DNA from: Heliocybe sulcata | Taxonomy: Eukaryota; Basidiomycota; Agaricomycetes; Gloeophyllales; Gloeophyllaceae | Direction: 5' to 3' | Assembly (NCBI GenBank): GCA_004369045.1 | Contig: ML213511.1 | Location: 611,791 to 675,790, forward strand | DNA: 64,000 nucleotides | In this document: positions 21,856-40,345 of the stretch, one piece after another | Position numbering within the stretch: the first letter of the stretch is position 1 | How the letters are laid out: every line of letters begins with the position of its first letter | The notes under the pieces: generated by a model | What the model was told of the DNA's origin: nothing | The model's input: the letters and a program-made list of their open reading frames with translations, nothing else | The model's database searches: none | Position numbers and translations under genes: made by a program

Positions 21856-23147
21856 TTATCTATCATGATAATAGCATCCTCGTAAGTAGAACAGCGTTCC
21901 ATGGTTCTCTCTGCCACCCCGCTCCTGAAACGCCAGCATGTCCAAGTCGCCCTCGGGCTGGTGTCTCCACCGCCAAACGCTCAGGCACTTCCAAGCATTT
22001 CCATTCGGCCTCCGACTCTTCTCCACCCTACCATCCACGTCGAGGATACCGTTTTCGAGCATGTTCGGACTGGTCACGGTCATGCTTTTCGTTGGTGCAT
22101 CGGGATCTGGCGGGTCGACACGTAAGAGCTCGGGCGGTAACTCTCTGGCGGTATGTGGCTGAACCAAGACAGTGACAGAGTAGTTCTTGGGATGAATGGA
22201 TTGAATCTGACCTGCTTGTCAGCGAAGGGTGGATGCATTGTACTGAAAGTACTTACAATGGCGTCCTTCTCTACCACTGTATCGAGCTGTGAGAAGGTGC
22301 GCTTGTACGCAAGGACATCGCCCATTTTGATAACACCGTTCTTCGCCAGGTCGACCAGTTTGAGTTCGGCAGCATCACTGCAGAGGTATGACTACAACGA
22401 TTTGGGGGAAACCGAAGGGAAGACGTACCCTGCGCGAGCTGATGCTTCTGATTGCTGTGACGAGGCAGGAAGAGGTTGCTCGCCGTTATCTGGAGCTGTG
22501 TGCTCCTTCGCCCAGACTTCGTCCTTCCACGGTGCGTGCAAAGTACCGTCCAGTACGCCACGTTCGTATTTCGCGACCTTCTCCTTGTGGGTATCTGCCA
22601 TCCAGCCTGTGTATAGGTGATCCTGGAAGGTGCGAGCAGCGGCTAGAAAGTGCCCGTCAGAGAAAACAGAAGCGTCTAGCATGTCGGGCGACACATTCGG
22701 TGCCGGCGCTTCCATGTCCACATCAATGTCTTGAGAGTCCGTGTCGGAGAGGACGCGCTGTGTGCGCGCTGAGTGCATCGGATCGATGGTTGGAATGAAG
22801 CCCGCGAAGGCTGTAGGAGGAAGCAGGCTGCAGAGTCGTTCCCGCACCTCCAGGGGCAGGATATTCCATGTCCCCGCATTGAAGACGTCCTGGAGTGCGT
22901 CCACATTCGCCACCGTGATTGACATTCGGTATGAATAATTACGCACAGTTATTTCCACATGGGTGAGAGCGCTCTTGGGAGTGGTGAGCAGCGTTTGTAG
23001 CTGCTGCGCTGGGTCTACAGCACGCGCTGATCGGCCGGTAGCCTGCGGCTGAGATGAACGAGTAACGACGCTGCTGGAGTCTTCTCCTACACGATTTGGT
23101 GCACGCACAGCGCGCCTCGGTCGGGCGGCACCGGTCTGTTCTGTCAT
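21856..23147 (-). CDS. ASX-homology (DEUBAD-type) protein, putative deubiquitinase cofactor
   Basis: Nuclear protein of about 390 residues. The N-terminus is basic and disordered (ARPRRAVRAPNRVG). An ASXH/DEUBAD-like domain follows: QLQTLLTTPKSALTHVEI, FNAGTWNILPLEVRERLCSL, LPPTAFAGFIPTIDPMHS, an acidic insert, then FSDGHFLAAARTFQDHLYTG and EKVAKYERGVLDGTLHAPWK. After two introns comes a second folded part (GVIKMGDVLAYKRTF, NYSVTVLVQP, GNAWKCLSVWRW), which I tentatively compare with RAMA/HARE-type DNA-associated domains. In animals ASXL proteins use this domain to activate BAP1. A UCH37/BAP1-type enzyme is encoded at 4796-6403. Start chosen at the ATG (23147); the longer frame begins only with GTG. 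The PHD finger of animal ASXL is absent. Confidence 0.8.
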
Positions 23148-23790
23148 ATCTCCAGACGCTAGATATCTGCGTGTAGCCACGGCTGAATCAGCACCACGCT
23201 GGCCATGCGAGCAAAGAGGGACTTGCCTTGCGGGTTACCGTCAAGCGGCTCACGGACAATAGTTCTCCTCCGAGTAACTCGGCTGCTTGAAACTCTCAGA
23301 CAAACTGCGACGCTTGCTCTGCTATTTGGAGAGGCGAGCGAAACAGAACGATGATATGGTGCGGATATAACTGTCGAACGCGCGCCGTGTCAGGTGTCGT
23401 TAATCTGGAGTCGTCGACGAACTAGGAGAACGAAGTCGGTATTCCACCACGTAAAGCGAGGCTTAACCCAGCTCCATGCCGTAAACGAGGGTTTCTAGTA
23501 TATGCTGCATGTAGGCAAGAGGTAGCAATCACGGATGTCGAGGAAGAGCGGCAGCTTGCATAGACTCTTCGTCTCACGCTGAACAGTATGAACAGTATAA
23601 TTTACTTCTATCGACATTATGTATATGACAGCCAGCCTTGTCTCCACACTTGCTCTATCGCCAATCTATAGCACCTGTATCTGAGGCGATGCTGCGCACC
23701 AGTGCCTCTGCAAATGCTTGGCCGCATCTTGAACTAGTGCTTGCGGTGTCCGACCCTTGACAAGTCGAGGAACTTCGTGTGGAACTGCTT

Positions 23791-23868
23791 CAGTTGGATA
23801 ATCACTCATATCATTCTACCCTCCCTAAATTTTAGGGAGGGTAGAATGATATGAGTGATTATCAACTG
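23791..23868. repeat. Near-perfect 78-base inverted repeat (palindrome)
   Basis: The left arm 23791-23829 (39 bases) and right arm 23831-23868 (38 bases) are reverse complements except for one extra G in the left arm (GTTGGATAATC against GATTATCAAC). Only one T separates them. The centre reads CCCTCCCTAAATTTTAGGGAGGG. The arms contain no coding frame. It could extrude as a cruciform or fold as a long RNA hairpin. It may be a tiny foldback element, a repair-made inversion or a cloning/assembly artefact. Confidence 0.9.
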
Positions 23869-24405
23869 CGGACCGTCAAGACGCTCGACTCACTAGAGGG
23901 GCAATCACAACTTGATCAAAGCCTACTGGAGCTACGACCACCCGGGTCCTGAGTGCCAGGTGCAAATAATTGACTTGCGACTAAGCTGCAACTCGGCGGG
24001 AGGAGACACGCACACTTCGTATATGACTCGGCGGGCGCCGGTTCTCCACACTAGTGCCTAGGACCGGGAATAACACGCTGGACATGTCAGGATCCCAACT
24101 TGCAAAGATGCGGGCTTTGTGAATGGTAGTACGACAATCTGCCGGTGGACAAGAATAAAGCAATGTCTTACGTATCTCACGATGCCGGCTTACCAGGTAA
24201 GCCCATTGCGAGGACAAGACAGCACCACCCGATTCGCTGCCTCATAGCATAGAGAAATCCCCAGGGTCATCTAGCGCTACCGCGTAGTGCACAAGCGAGG
24301 AAGAAGGGAAAGAATGACATGCTAGGCCGCCCCAGTCGGCGCAGCACATGAGCATTCATGACAGATGGGAGGATAGGCTGCGCTTCACTCTGGGTACCCG
24401 TCAGC

Positions 24406-24412
24406 TATATAT
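24406..24412 (+). promoter_or_regulatory. TATA box of monooxygenase copy 3
   Basis: TATATAT lies about 64 bases upstream of the start codon at 24476, a spacing compatible with a short 5' leader. Confidence 0.5.
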
Positions 24413-24475
24413 GTAGACCGCAAGCGGCATCTCTTCATAACCAAACCCGGCCCTAGGGTACAGATCCTTGCATAC

Positions 24476-26259
24476 ATGACGCAGCCCAAGTTCAGAGTCG
24501 CCATCGTGTAAGTGCTCGTCTTCGGTATACACTACTAGCACGCTGAGTCCGGCTTCTTTAGTGGCGGGGGAATAGGCGGCCTGATCTGCGCTATCGCGCT
24601 GTCCAGAGCTTCCGATATCGAAGTCGATGTCTACGAAGCTGCCCACCAGTTCACTGAGATTGGTGCAGGCATTGCGATGTTTCCACGCGTGTGGAAGATC
24701 ATGGAAGAGCTCGGACTCGCAGAAGGCCTCGCAGAGCTGGCGAATGATGGAGGTAGGCGCTTTGCCCGCTGCTTTTGAGCCTGTTCCGAAAGCCTGAGCA
24801 GGGCCAGCCGCCTGGCATGTGCGGAAATCGGACGCCCCAGAGGGTCTCAGCTTCTACGATACTCAGGGTACAGGTATGAATGAAGCGCGCCAGTCTGCAG
24901 CGTATCATTGATACTATACCGTAGGCGGCGCTAAAACGTGGCACCGAGCTGACTTTCTCGGAGTCGTCCTCAAGTATATTCCACCGTCCTGCAAGACGCA
25001 CCTGCGCAAACGCCTTGTCTCACTTCAGGAACCAGAATCCTCAGATCTGCCTGTATCGTTGAACTTCGGAGACGGTACCACAGCCACCTGCGATTTGCTC
25101 GTAGCCGCAGACGGGATCAGGTCAGTTGTAAGGGGCTCCATCTTCCGCGGTCACGCGGAGAAGGCTATCGCAGAAGGCAAGGAACAGCTCGCCGAGGAAT
25201 TACTTAGCTATGTCGACCCGATTTGGACCGGCGGTGTCGCCTATCGAGCTCTTGTTCCTCGGGAGAAGATACTAGAACGAAACCCGCAACACAGGGTTCT
25301 AAATAAAGGGCCTCTTGTGGTGAGTCTCACAGTGCATGGCATATATCCGGAAATTGACCAATGCAAACCAGTACATCGGCAAGAATAGGGTGAGGTAACC
25401 TACCGCGGAGTTTAATCGACGATACTAAAAGACGATCAGCATTCTGTAGCTTATCCCATCTCTCAAGGAAAGCTGATCAACATCGTTGCCATATACACCA
25501 TCCCGTCCTTAGAAGGGACTCACTTCGATGGACCGACTGTCACGTCGGTGCCTAAACACGAGGTCCTGTCAAAGTTCGAAGATTTCGAGCAAGAATACCA
25601 AGAACTGTTGCAAGTAAGCTGTGGCAGTAATGTGCAGTGTCGAAATGAGTGAACTTATCGTTCTCGTAGTGTATAGAAAACCCAACCCGTTGGGCAATGC
25701 ACGCGCTTCGTCCACTTCCTACATTTGTATCCAAGAGGGTAGTGTTGCTTGGTGACGCAGTACGTACCATCTTTGAGCATCTCAGACAGCTTCTTACGTG
25801 CAAGTGCTCAGGCGCATGCAATGACTCCAAACCAAGGATCAGGCGCCGGGCAGGCCATAGAGGTGCGTTTTACTCCTCGGAATTCACGTCGCGTCTAACG
25901 CTTATCCGGTCTGAAAACAGGATGCTTACGTCCTCTCAGCCATGCTAACGCACCCGGACTGCACCAGAGCGACAATCTCTGATGTGCTTGGGGTCTACGA
26001 TCATGTTCGCCGGCCTCTAGCAACTTCTGTATTGGAGGGCTCCAGAAAAGCAGGGCTATTGTATGACTTCAATGTCCCTGGGTTCACAGAAACGGAAGTT
26101 TTGCAGACAGGCTCGGACGGTCAGCCACATCCCAACATGGACGTCTTACGACAGTTGGGCCGCGAAGTAGACAAGCTCCAGGAATGGATCTGGAAGAGGT
26201 CGGTAGAAGAAGACAGGAAGCTTGCATTGGGGGAGTTGGAAAAGAGACTGTCCCGCTGA
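24476..26259 (+). CDS. FAD-dependent monooxygenase, salicylate hydroxylase-like (copy 3)
   Basis: Dispersed paralog of the tandem pair at 9-14 kb, on the opposite strand. Exon 1 (MTQPKFRVAIV) joins by a phase-2 intron to GGGIGGL, as in the other two genes. It continues with DVYEAAHQFTEIGAGIAMFP, HVRKSDAPEGLSFYD, CDLLVAADGIRSVVRGSIF, a segment equivalent to HSVAYPISQGKLINIVAI, KRVVLLGDAV, HAMTPNQGSGAGQAIE, then DHVRRPLATSVLEGSRKAG and EWIWKRSVEEDRK. All group A flavin motifs are intact. The protein is clearly more distant from the tandem copies than they are from each other. About eight exons, roughly 440 residues. The substrate cannot be named. Confidence 0.9.
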
Positions 26260-26515
26260 TATATGCTGTAGTAGCGAAGTCTGCAATCTGAAGTGTATTG
26301 CGATTAAGGCAGACTATACAAGACAATAAGTACGATGGCTGTAAACGCCTGCGTATGCGTATGTTTGCTCTAAGGCACGACAATAACTTAGTATTGTACA
26401 CAGTACCTTCCCTGCGAAGAGTATGATAGCGAATAAACAATGACGACACGCGAATGTTCATGACAACTGTACAGTATAACTACACCGGGAATCGACGGCG
26501 ACGACAACATCAAGA
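26260..26515. other. Convergent gap, 3' regions
   Basis: A 256-base gap between two convergent stop codons. It holds only 3' untranslated sequence as far as I can see. Confidence 0.5.
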
Positions 26516-30647
<4,132 letters not shown>

Positions 30648-33356
30648 TCAGGTGCTACTTTCCTCCAGGGCGTCACCTGCTTTCACTTGCTGTTTCTCCC
30701 CCGGCTCATGTGACTGATCGCCTGAGTCACGCATTGTGACGCTTGATCTACGAGAGTGGCGGTCCGTCGTCGACGGGCGGGGATACAAGATGGCCTCATC
30801 GTCGCCATGTTCTGGGTGTCGACCTGCCTCTCCGGAACGGCTGGCTGCTACCGCTTTACCTTGGCTGCCTTTCATAGCAGCGTAAGGGTCCGGGGGTGCT
30901 CTGGTAACAGGAAGGTTCCAGTGCTTTCCTGCTAGGAAGTAACAGACGACTTGCCTCTTAGACATGCTTCGTATACGTGCCCCATAGCGGTAGAACATGA
31001 AAGGGAGAGGAACGCACTGCCAGTCAGTGGGTTCAATTGCGGTTGCCAAACAGACATTGTTACGATGATGACTTACAGCAAGCGCCAAAAATGCCACCAA
31101 AGACGAGGCCCATTGGGTTCCCAAGTTATGGTACATCTGAACGAGAGTGAGCCCGTTAAATGGGATGGCATCTGCAATACGCACGTATGGCCCGAACAAT
31201 GGAAATGCAAAACCGAACATAGATCGCAGGAGAGCGTTCGCAGCCAGCGCACTTGCCGCATAGTTGAGGTATGCGTCAACGAGATAGTTCATGACTGACA
31301 GGAATAACAAGATCTATGGAGCATTCAGTGCTGCTGATGGGGAAAAGGCTCGCTAACAAAACTCACTATACCACATCCGAAAGGGACCGTAGCCAATATC
31401 GGGACTATGAACAATACCGACGAGTACGTTGTCCACCTACCTCGGCAACTCAGCAATCAAAATGAACCCACTTCTCTATACCTTAGGAAGGACACGCACG
31501 CAAACCAAAACAACCCAATCGGCAGCAATACCCCACCAGCCATCATCATCTCCAGCCTCGCCTCGGGCGGAGCGACACCTCCTTCCTGTTTGGCGATCTG
31601 GATGTACCGCATGTTGAACCAGAAGTTAAGTGCGATGCCAAGGAGGATGCCCACGCCAATACCGATGAAGGCAAGCCCGCCTTGACCGGGCGTCCAGCCG
31701 CGTTCTTGTTGGAAGACGATTGGGAAAGCCTGCGGAAATCAGATCAGACGTGGGCTATGTTGTGATTGATGGGTATCTGGCGTACCGTGAATTCGAGATA
31801 GAGGATTCCGTCTAGGAGACGTTAAGGGCGGGACAATAAGGTCATGAGGGGCTGATGACTTACAGACTATGGCAATGTACAAGCTCAGGAGGAAGACGAT
31901 TGGCTCTATGAAGAGCAGCTCAATGGGGCGTTTCAGAGTGATCTGCACGAATGACCGATGATTTACGCCGCCACCGTCAGTCTCATTATCAGTAAAGGGG
32001 TCCGTGAATCACCTTCATCTTCTGCGCCAGTGATTGCTTCGGCCTCCCGGCGAGATATTTTGACGCGTATACCTTGCCTGTCTCTTTACTCTTCTGCTCT
32101 GCTGCCCGGTTCAGTAGGCTGCCGACGGTAAGAGTAAGTTCTCTAGCTGACACGATGGTTGATATTTGCTCGACTCACAATGGCGCGTCTAATATAGAGT
32201 ATCTGATCACGTTTTGCTTCATTTGAAGCGCGTTAGGGCGACTTACAGGTCTCAGGAACGAAGGCAATATGCGCGAGCCCGGTGACGCCCCCTAAGATGG
32301 CCATGAGATAACTGCCCGGCTCGTGAGGATACAGGTAATGATATCGAAAAACGGAGAGGCTTACAATACCCAGGAATAACCAGCGTGTTCGCCCAGATAT
32401 CCGCCGGCAATGGGTCCTGGAAGTCATCAGCGCATATGAGTACCTCAGTTCGTCCCATACCAACACAATGAACACACCTATGACGGGCTAGAAAGGATTT
32501 ATGAGATGAGGTGTCTAATCACGTGGGTTATGTATGCTTACCCCGAGAAAAGGCATGGCGGCGAACCACTGCCATGGCACGGGAGAATATCGAGGTTGTA
32601 TTATCTGAAATAATCCGTAGATGAGAGAAGACTTACACCCAGTGCTAAGCCTCTCCTGTCCGCATCGAACATGTCGGCAATGATGCCACCTGGATTCACC
32701 AGTGCACTGCTGCCAAACGTGCCTATGATGCGTATCGTGTCAGAACTTTAGTACGTCTCTATAATCACAACAGAGATGCGCCGCTCCTACCTTGGAGGAA
32801 ACGAAAAACGAGGAGCGCGGTGATGCTCTGCACACCTCCGCAGCCGGCTCCAAACCTATGAGGAGTGGACTCAGCGCGCGCATATATGCATCCTACTGCC
32901 TCACTCACGCAATAAAGGGTATATATGATATGATGAAGACTCGACTGCGCCCGAATTCCTCAGACAGAGGGGCCCATAACAACGGTCCAAGTGCGAAACC
33001 CAGGACGAACAAGGAGATACCCAATGTGATCACCACCTCTTTCTGATGGAATTGGCGTCCAATTTCGCCTATCGTACCGCTGTATGCAGAGGAGGAAAAT
33101 CCGACTGCGAATGTGACCATGGCTACAATAGCGACTATAAGCCATTTCCTCTTCGCAGGAAAATTCCTGGAGGTGTATGTCACGGAGAGCGTATAATGCA
33201 AGTGTCTCTCATGTAAACGTACTGAGGATTCCGAGGGTCGTTCTCTGCCCAGTCGAGCACGTACGGATCGTCTTGGGTCCCGGATCCCTTGGTCTCCGTG
33301 GCATGCTTCTCGTACGTGCCGACGACTAAAGGGTCCGGAAGTATTGGCGAGGCCAT
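30648..33356 (-). CDS. MFS transporter, DHA1-type (drug/polyamine:H+ antiporter-like)
   Basis: Plasma-membrane proton antiporter of the major facilitator superfamily with twelve predicted membrane segments over many exons. The start (33356) gives MASPILPDPLVVGTYEKHA and a hydrophilic N-terminus, then DWAENDPRNPQNFPAKRKW before TM1, which is the usual DHA1 entry. GFALGPLLWAPLSEEFGRSR is the loop 2-3 signature A. ALVNPGGIIADMFDADRRG and PVPWQWF mark the TM4-TM5 region, and GWTPGQGGLAFIGIGVGILL lies in the C-terminal half. A cytosolic tail of roughly 110 residues rich in Ser, Arg and Glu ends the protein. The last splice site, near 30950, is uncertain. Substrates of this subfamily vary (azoles, polyamines, mycotoxins), so none is assigned. 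Confidence 0.85.
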
Positions 33357-34126
33357 GATGGGCTAGCAGTTCTCAGATGTGCTGGTGGTGGCTGCTGGTC
33401 CTCAACCGAATACGGGGAACCGCAATGAAATGCGGCTGACATCCACAGCAGCGCGGATTAGAATTGAAGCCATTGTGACTTTCTCAACATCGCCGGCCTG
33501 CGGCAGTCGATGAGGAGTCTTCGCGACGACTGATACTATTGATGTCCTGCTCTACCGCCTTCGAAAGGTAGCATTTTATTCTTTCGGCGCTACCTATGAC
33601 TTGCGAAAGTGAACGAATTAAGTAGTTAGGGTCGGATGAAGCTGGGTTCAATTAAGAAGGGTGTTAAGCTGGGTTCACCCAAGACGAAGTCGTAGTGCAG
33701 CTTACCTTCCGCTCATTCTAGTTGTTTTCCTAGTTGTTTTCCTGAACAGAACTGAATGTTCTAAGCGTCGAGAAAAATCTGGATGTTGCGGGGCATCTGT
33801 ATCATGCCTGTAACTTGTGCCTTCATGGGCTCTATGTTGGCAAAATCCTCCCACTACAAGACTCTTTCAAATTTGCGTACAGACATTGCTTGTGAAGTAT
33901 GAGGCCAGCGAGCACATCACATTCAAGAATTAAGATACAAAGGCAGCGCAGGATTTTAGTTTGAATCTCCGCACATGGGCTGGGAGCTGAGCCTGTTACA
34001 CCGCCTGTTAATCGAAAAAGTGTATAAAGTGCTTTACACTACTACACCACGCTCGGCCGACCCAATTGTCTCAGTTTTCTGTTTATACCGCTCGGATTTG
34101 GTTTGCTCAAGTATCTTGCACCGACC
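33357..34126. other. Divergent promoter region, MFS transporter / PRP43
   Basis: A 770-base gap with two short direct repeats: AAGCTGGGTTCA at 33639-33650 and 33666-33677, and TAGTTGTTTTCC twice in tandem at 33719-33742. I cannot link them to a known regulator. No gene seen. Confidence 0.5.
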
Positions 34127-36868
<2,742 letters not shown>

Positions 36869-37140
36869 ACTTCTGCTTAGGGCCTGGTCAGAGATACCAT
36901 GGTATCGTCTGATGCTGTCTTGTTACCTCAATCTGTGGCCGTGTACTTTAGACGTAGCATACGCCATGATTCTATTTATTGGCGTATCTGCATGCTTTTA
37001 TGAGCCGTTCCAATGCCGTCGAGGAGGATGTGGCTGAACCTGTGGACGCGTGACGCTGACGCGTCGCGATTGCGCGTACCACAACTGAGAGTTGCACTAC
37101 ACTTCTCCTCAACTTCTGCTCTACTAAAAGCCAGTTCGCA
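36869..37140. other. Short intergenic gap, PRP43 / PRE4
   Basis: A 272-base gap holding the PRP43 3' end and the proteasome gene promoter. It contains a GC-rich block with GTGACGCTGACGCGTC near 37050 but no clear TATA box. Confidence 0.45.
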
Positions 37141-38293
37141 ATGGATCACTTTCCGACCAACTGGGGCCGTCCGGTACTATACGGTTCCAGTATGTTCTGC
37201 TCTTTACTGACGAAACTGTAGAGAAACGATGCCTACGATGCTTACGGGACCTTCCCCATCCCGAACCGACCCTTGAACGCGCCGAAGGATGCATTTGGCG
37301 AAGGGGTACAGCGGACACAGTCAGCTGTTTTCTACCCTCAGATAGAATCGCAACCGCTGACAATGTATATGAGATAGACAACCCATTGTAACGGGCACCA
37401 GCGTGCTGGCGATGAAGTTTAAGGATGGAATTATGATGGCAGCGGACAACCTCGGTACGCTTACTGTCCGTATCCCGACGTTGAATATTCATTTGCATCT
37501 GTCCGGACGATAGCCTCGTACGGTTCTCTGGCACGTTTCAAGGACGTCCAACGTCTGCAACCTGTCGGCGACTACACAGTGATCGGCGCCGGTGGTGACA
37601 TGTCCGACTTCCAGTACATCCAAAGCCTTCTGGATGACCTTGTGGTGGAGGAGTTTACGAACCAGGATGGACATAATCTGGGTCCGAAGGAGATCCATGA
37701 GTATCTGAGCCAGGTGATGTACGGCAGGAGAACGAAGATCAACCCGCTGTGGAATAGTCTTTTGGTCGGAGGCTTCAAGGATGGTGAACGGTATGTTCTC
37801 TATTTACGGACTCTGAGCGGAGTGTCTTTGAGAGGATCTCAGGAGCTGATTTGATTTTGGCTGGCTCTAGTTTCCTTGCATACGTCGACCTTCTCGGTAC
37901 AACATACTCTGCTGACACACTTGCGACTGGCTACGGTGCTTACATTGCTCAGCCGCTACTCCGCCGCGCTGTTGAGGGACGAGCGGGAGGGGCGGATGCG
38001 TTGCCGGAGGAGGAAGCAGCGAAGATTATGGAGGACTGTTTGCGGGTGCTCTTCTACAGGGATGCTCGGAGTCTGAACAAGGTTCGCCCTAAGTCACCAG
38101 TCATCCTCCCTCACATTCCTCTCACCCATCTTCCTGTCGAACGTCCGCTGATCAATCTTCCATTACTCATTCTTCATAGTACCAAACTGCCGTTATTACC
38201 GCGTCTGGCGTGTCGATCTCGGATTCCAAAGCTTTGGAAACGTCCTGGAGCTTCGCAGAAGGTATTCGGGGTTACGGAGCGCAGACGCAGTGA
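37141..38293 (+). CDS. PRE4: 20S proteasome subunit beta-7 (Pre4/PSMB4)
   Basis: Structural, non-catalytic beta subunit of the 20S core. The propeptide starts MDHFPTNWGRPVLYGS and runs through YGTFPIPNRPLNAPKDAFG to RTQQPIVTGTSVLAMKF, the processing region conserved with yeast Pre4. The body contains MMAADNLASYGSLARFKDV, DYTVIGAGGDMSDFQYIQSL, YGRRTKINPLWNSLLVGGF, YVDLLGTTYSADTLATGYGA and LRVLFYRDARSLNK. The last exon gives YQTAVITASGV and SFAEGIRGYGAQTQ, ending at 38293. Introns are short except the last, of about 110 bases. Roughly 270 residues, normal for the subunit. Confidence 0.95.
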
Positions 38294-38698
38294 TCCTGAG
38301 TGGCATGGTGGAAAGGATGTACTGTTCGAGCCTCATCTCTGTGCGCTTTTTGTACTATAACCCTCACAGTAACGCGTCTCACCTTTACTCCATCCTGAGC
38401 TTGGTTTGGTACCGACAATACCTGCAGGCAGTGCGCTACAGTTCGGTACGCTATTTTTGCGAAGAATCGCCGTCACGTGGAAAGTCCTGAGGTGCAGCGC
38501 GCCTGGTCACCTTCCCTCATGTCGCTTCTTCTTGGGGCCTTCGCAATAAACTGGGTATGTATATACGTGATGGAGCGGCCCGCGGTGTGTTATTTCTTGC
38601 TCTACTAATTCGTCGGCGTTCCGGTATGGCGCATTGATGCGGTAATATAAACTGGTCTGGTGGGCTGACGTTCCCCGGGTTCCGCCTCTGCTAAGAAA
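38294..38698. other. Intergenic gap upstream of GH28 gene
   Basis: A 405-base gap. AATATAA at 38643-38649, about 50 bases before the GH28 start, is a candidate TATA element. Nothing else seen. Confidence 0.4.
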
Positions 38699-40345
38699 AT
38701 GGGTGTGGGCGTCAAAACTCTTTCATTGATTTCGTTGCTGCTGTGCACGGTCATCCATGCCTGGCCGGCGACTGTGAACAAGACTGGGAGCACTTGCACG
38801 ATTATCCCAGCGGATGACGGAACCGACGACGCGCCCGCAATCATCTCGGCCTTCGAGCAATGCGGCCAGGATGGGAGCATCATGTTCATGAACGAGACGT
38901 ACCACATCGAGAGCGTCATGCAGACGACGGGCTTGAGCAACGTGACAGTGCATCTGTATGGGACGTTGCTTGTGAGTACCTGAACAGTACGTCCGCTTGT
39001 CGCTTCTGACGGAGGGTGCCGCAGTGGGGAACGGATACGGGGTACTGGAGGAACAATAGCTTGCAACTTGGTTACCAGAATCAAACGACTGCGTGGATAT
39101 TCGGGGGAAATGATATCACGTTTATGGGGCACGGATACGGGACTTTCGATGGGCAGGGGCAGACATGGTGAGTACTTCCATCTTCTTGTTGGTATCCTCA
39201 AGGCGCCAGCTTCCATGGCTTCACTCAAGGCAATATGAACTGAATCTGGTACCGACAGGTACGATCTAGCGCAGAACGTGTCCAATCTCGCTGGGCGACC
39301 AATTGCTTTTACGATCGCGAATACGTCGAACTCTGTCTTCTCTGGCATCCGATTTGTGCAGAGTCAATTCTGGACAACTGCAATTACGCACAGCGAGAAT
39401 TTGCTTTTGGAAGATATCTATGTAAACAGTACGAGTAACAGCACAGTAAGTTCTTGGTACAAATCCATGGAGTGCTGTGGCTGAGACGAATGCATCTTTT
39501 ATAGTGGTCTACCATTAACACCGACGGGACTGATACTTTCTACTCGAACAACCTCACATTCCTGCGGTGGTCTGTCACAAACGGAGATGATGCTAGTACG
39601 TATTCTCTTCTTTTTACTCTCAAATTCAAGCTGAACCCTGGCGATCGCCTTCCAGTTGCTCCAAAAGCCAATTCATCGAACCTCCTCATACAAGACTCCA
39701 TCTTCTATGGCGGAAACGGGGTTGCCATCGGGTCGATCGGGCAATACCTGAATGAATTCGAGTTCATCGAGAATGTCACAGCAGAAAACATAATCTGCTA
39801 TAGCTGTCAATTCATTGGCTATGTGAAGACGTGGACGGGCATTCAGCAGGAGTATCCTCCTAACGGTAAGAGATCTTTCATTATTTCAGAAGCAAGGTCG
39901 GACATGAAGTGACACATTGTGTAGGTGGAGGAGGCGGGCTCGGATATGCGAAGAATATAGGTAACGCATCTGTACATATTCCCTATTACGAGGACGAACG
40001 CTGATCAAGGTCTTTCTTCTTCCCTTCCTCGCAGTCTTCCGCGACTTCGTCTCCATTAACACCTGGAATGCCATTGCCCAAATCACGCAGTGTACGTCCT
40101 ACGTTGGTCTCACCGGAGGATGCGATACCTCCAAGTTCCAAATCTCGAATATCACCTGGGGCCCGGGCGTCGGCAATACGGTTACGGGATACCTTGCTGA
40201 ACTGCAGTGCAGCGGGGCGGCGCCGTGCCCGAATATCACTCTCGTGGACGGCTTGAACTTGGTCGGGACGAATGGCACGGAGAGGCAGGTGACATGCAGT
40301 AACGTGGTCGACCCGACCTTTGGATGTACAGGATCCGCGGAGTAG
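38699..40345 (+). CDS. Glycoside hydrolase family 28 (pectin-active), altered motifs
   Basis: Secreted parallel beta-helix enzyme of the polygalacturonase/rhamnogalacturonase family. A signal peptide (MGVGVKTLSLISLLLCTVIH) and many N-glycosylation sites are visible. Motif I is present as NTDGTDTF and motif II as NGDDAIAPKANSSN (joined over an intron). Motif III, usually GHG, reads GGNGVAIGSIGQY here, and motif IV, usually RIK, reads GYVKTWTG. Asp residues of motifs I and II, the catalytic set of the family, are therefore kept, while the His and Arg are not. The SIGQY and VKTW context resembles exo-acting and xylogalacturonan-type members. About eight exons; roughly 440 residues, ending in two Cys pairs (LQCSGAAPC, VTCSNVVDPTFGC). 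Exact substrate unknown. Confidence 0.88.

Larger units (their letters stand above)
23148..24475. other. Intergenic region containing a long palindrome
   Basis: A 1.3-kb gap between divergent genes. Apart from the palindrome at 23791-23868 and the TATA-like box at 24406 I see no gene, RNA or other repeat. Confidence 0.5.

Noticed and set aside
23822-23838. CCCTAAA/TTTAGGG as interstitial telomere repeat
   Set aside because: The motif occurs once per arm and only as part of the palindrome; there is no tandem array of TTAGGG units.
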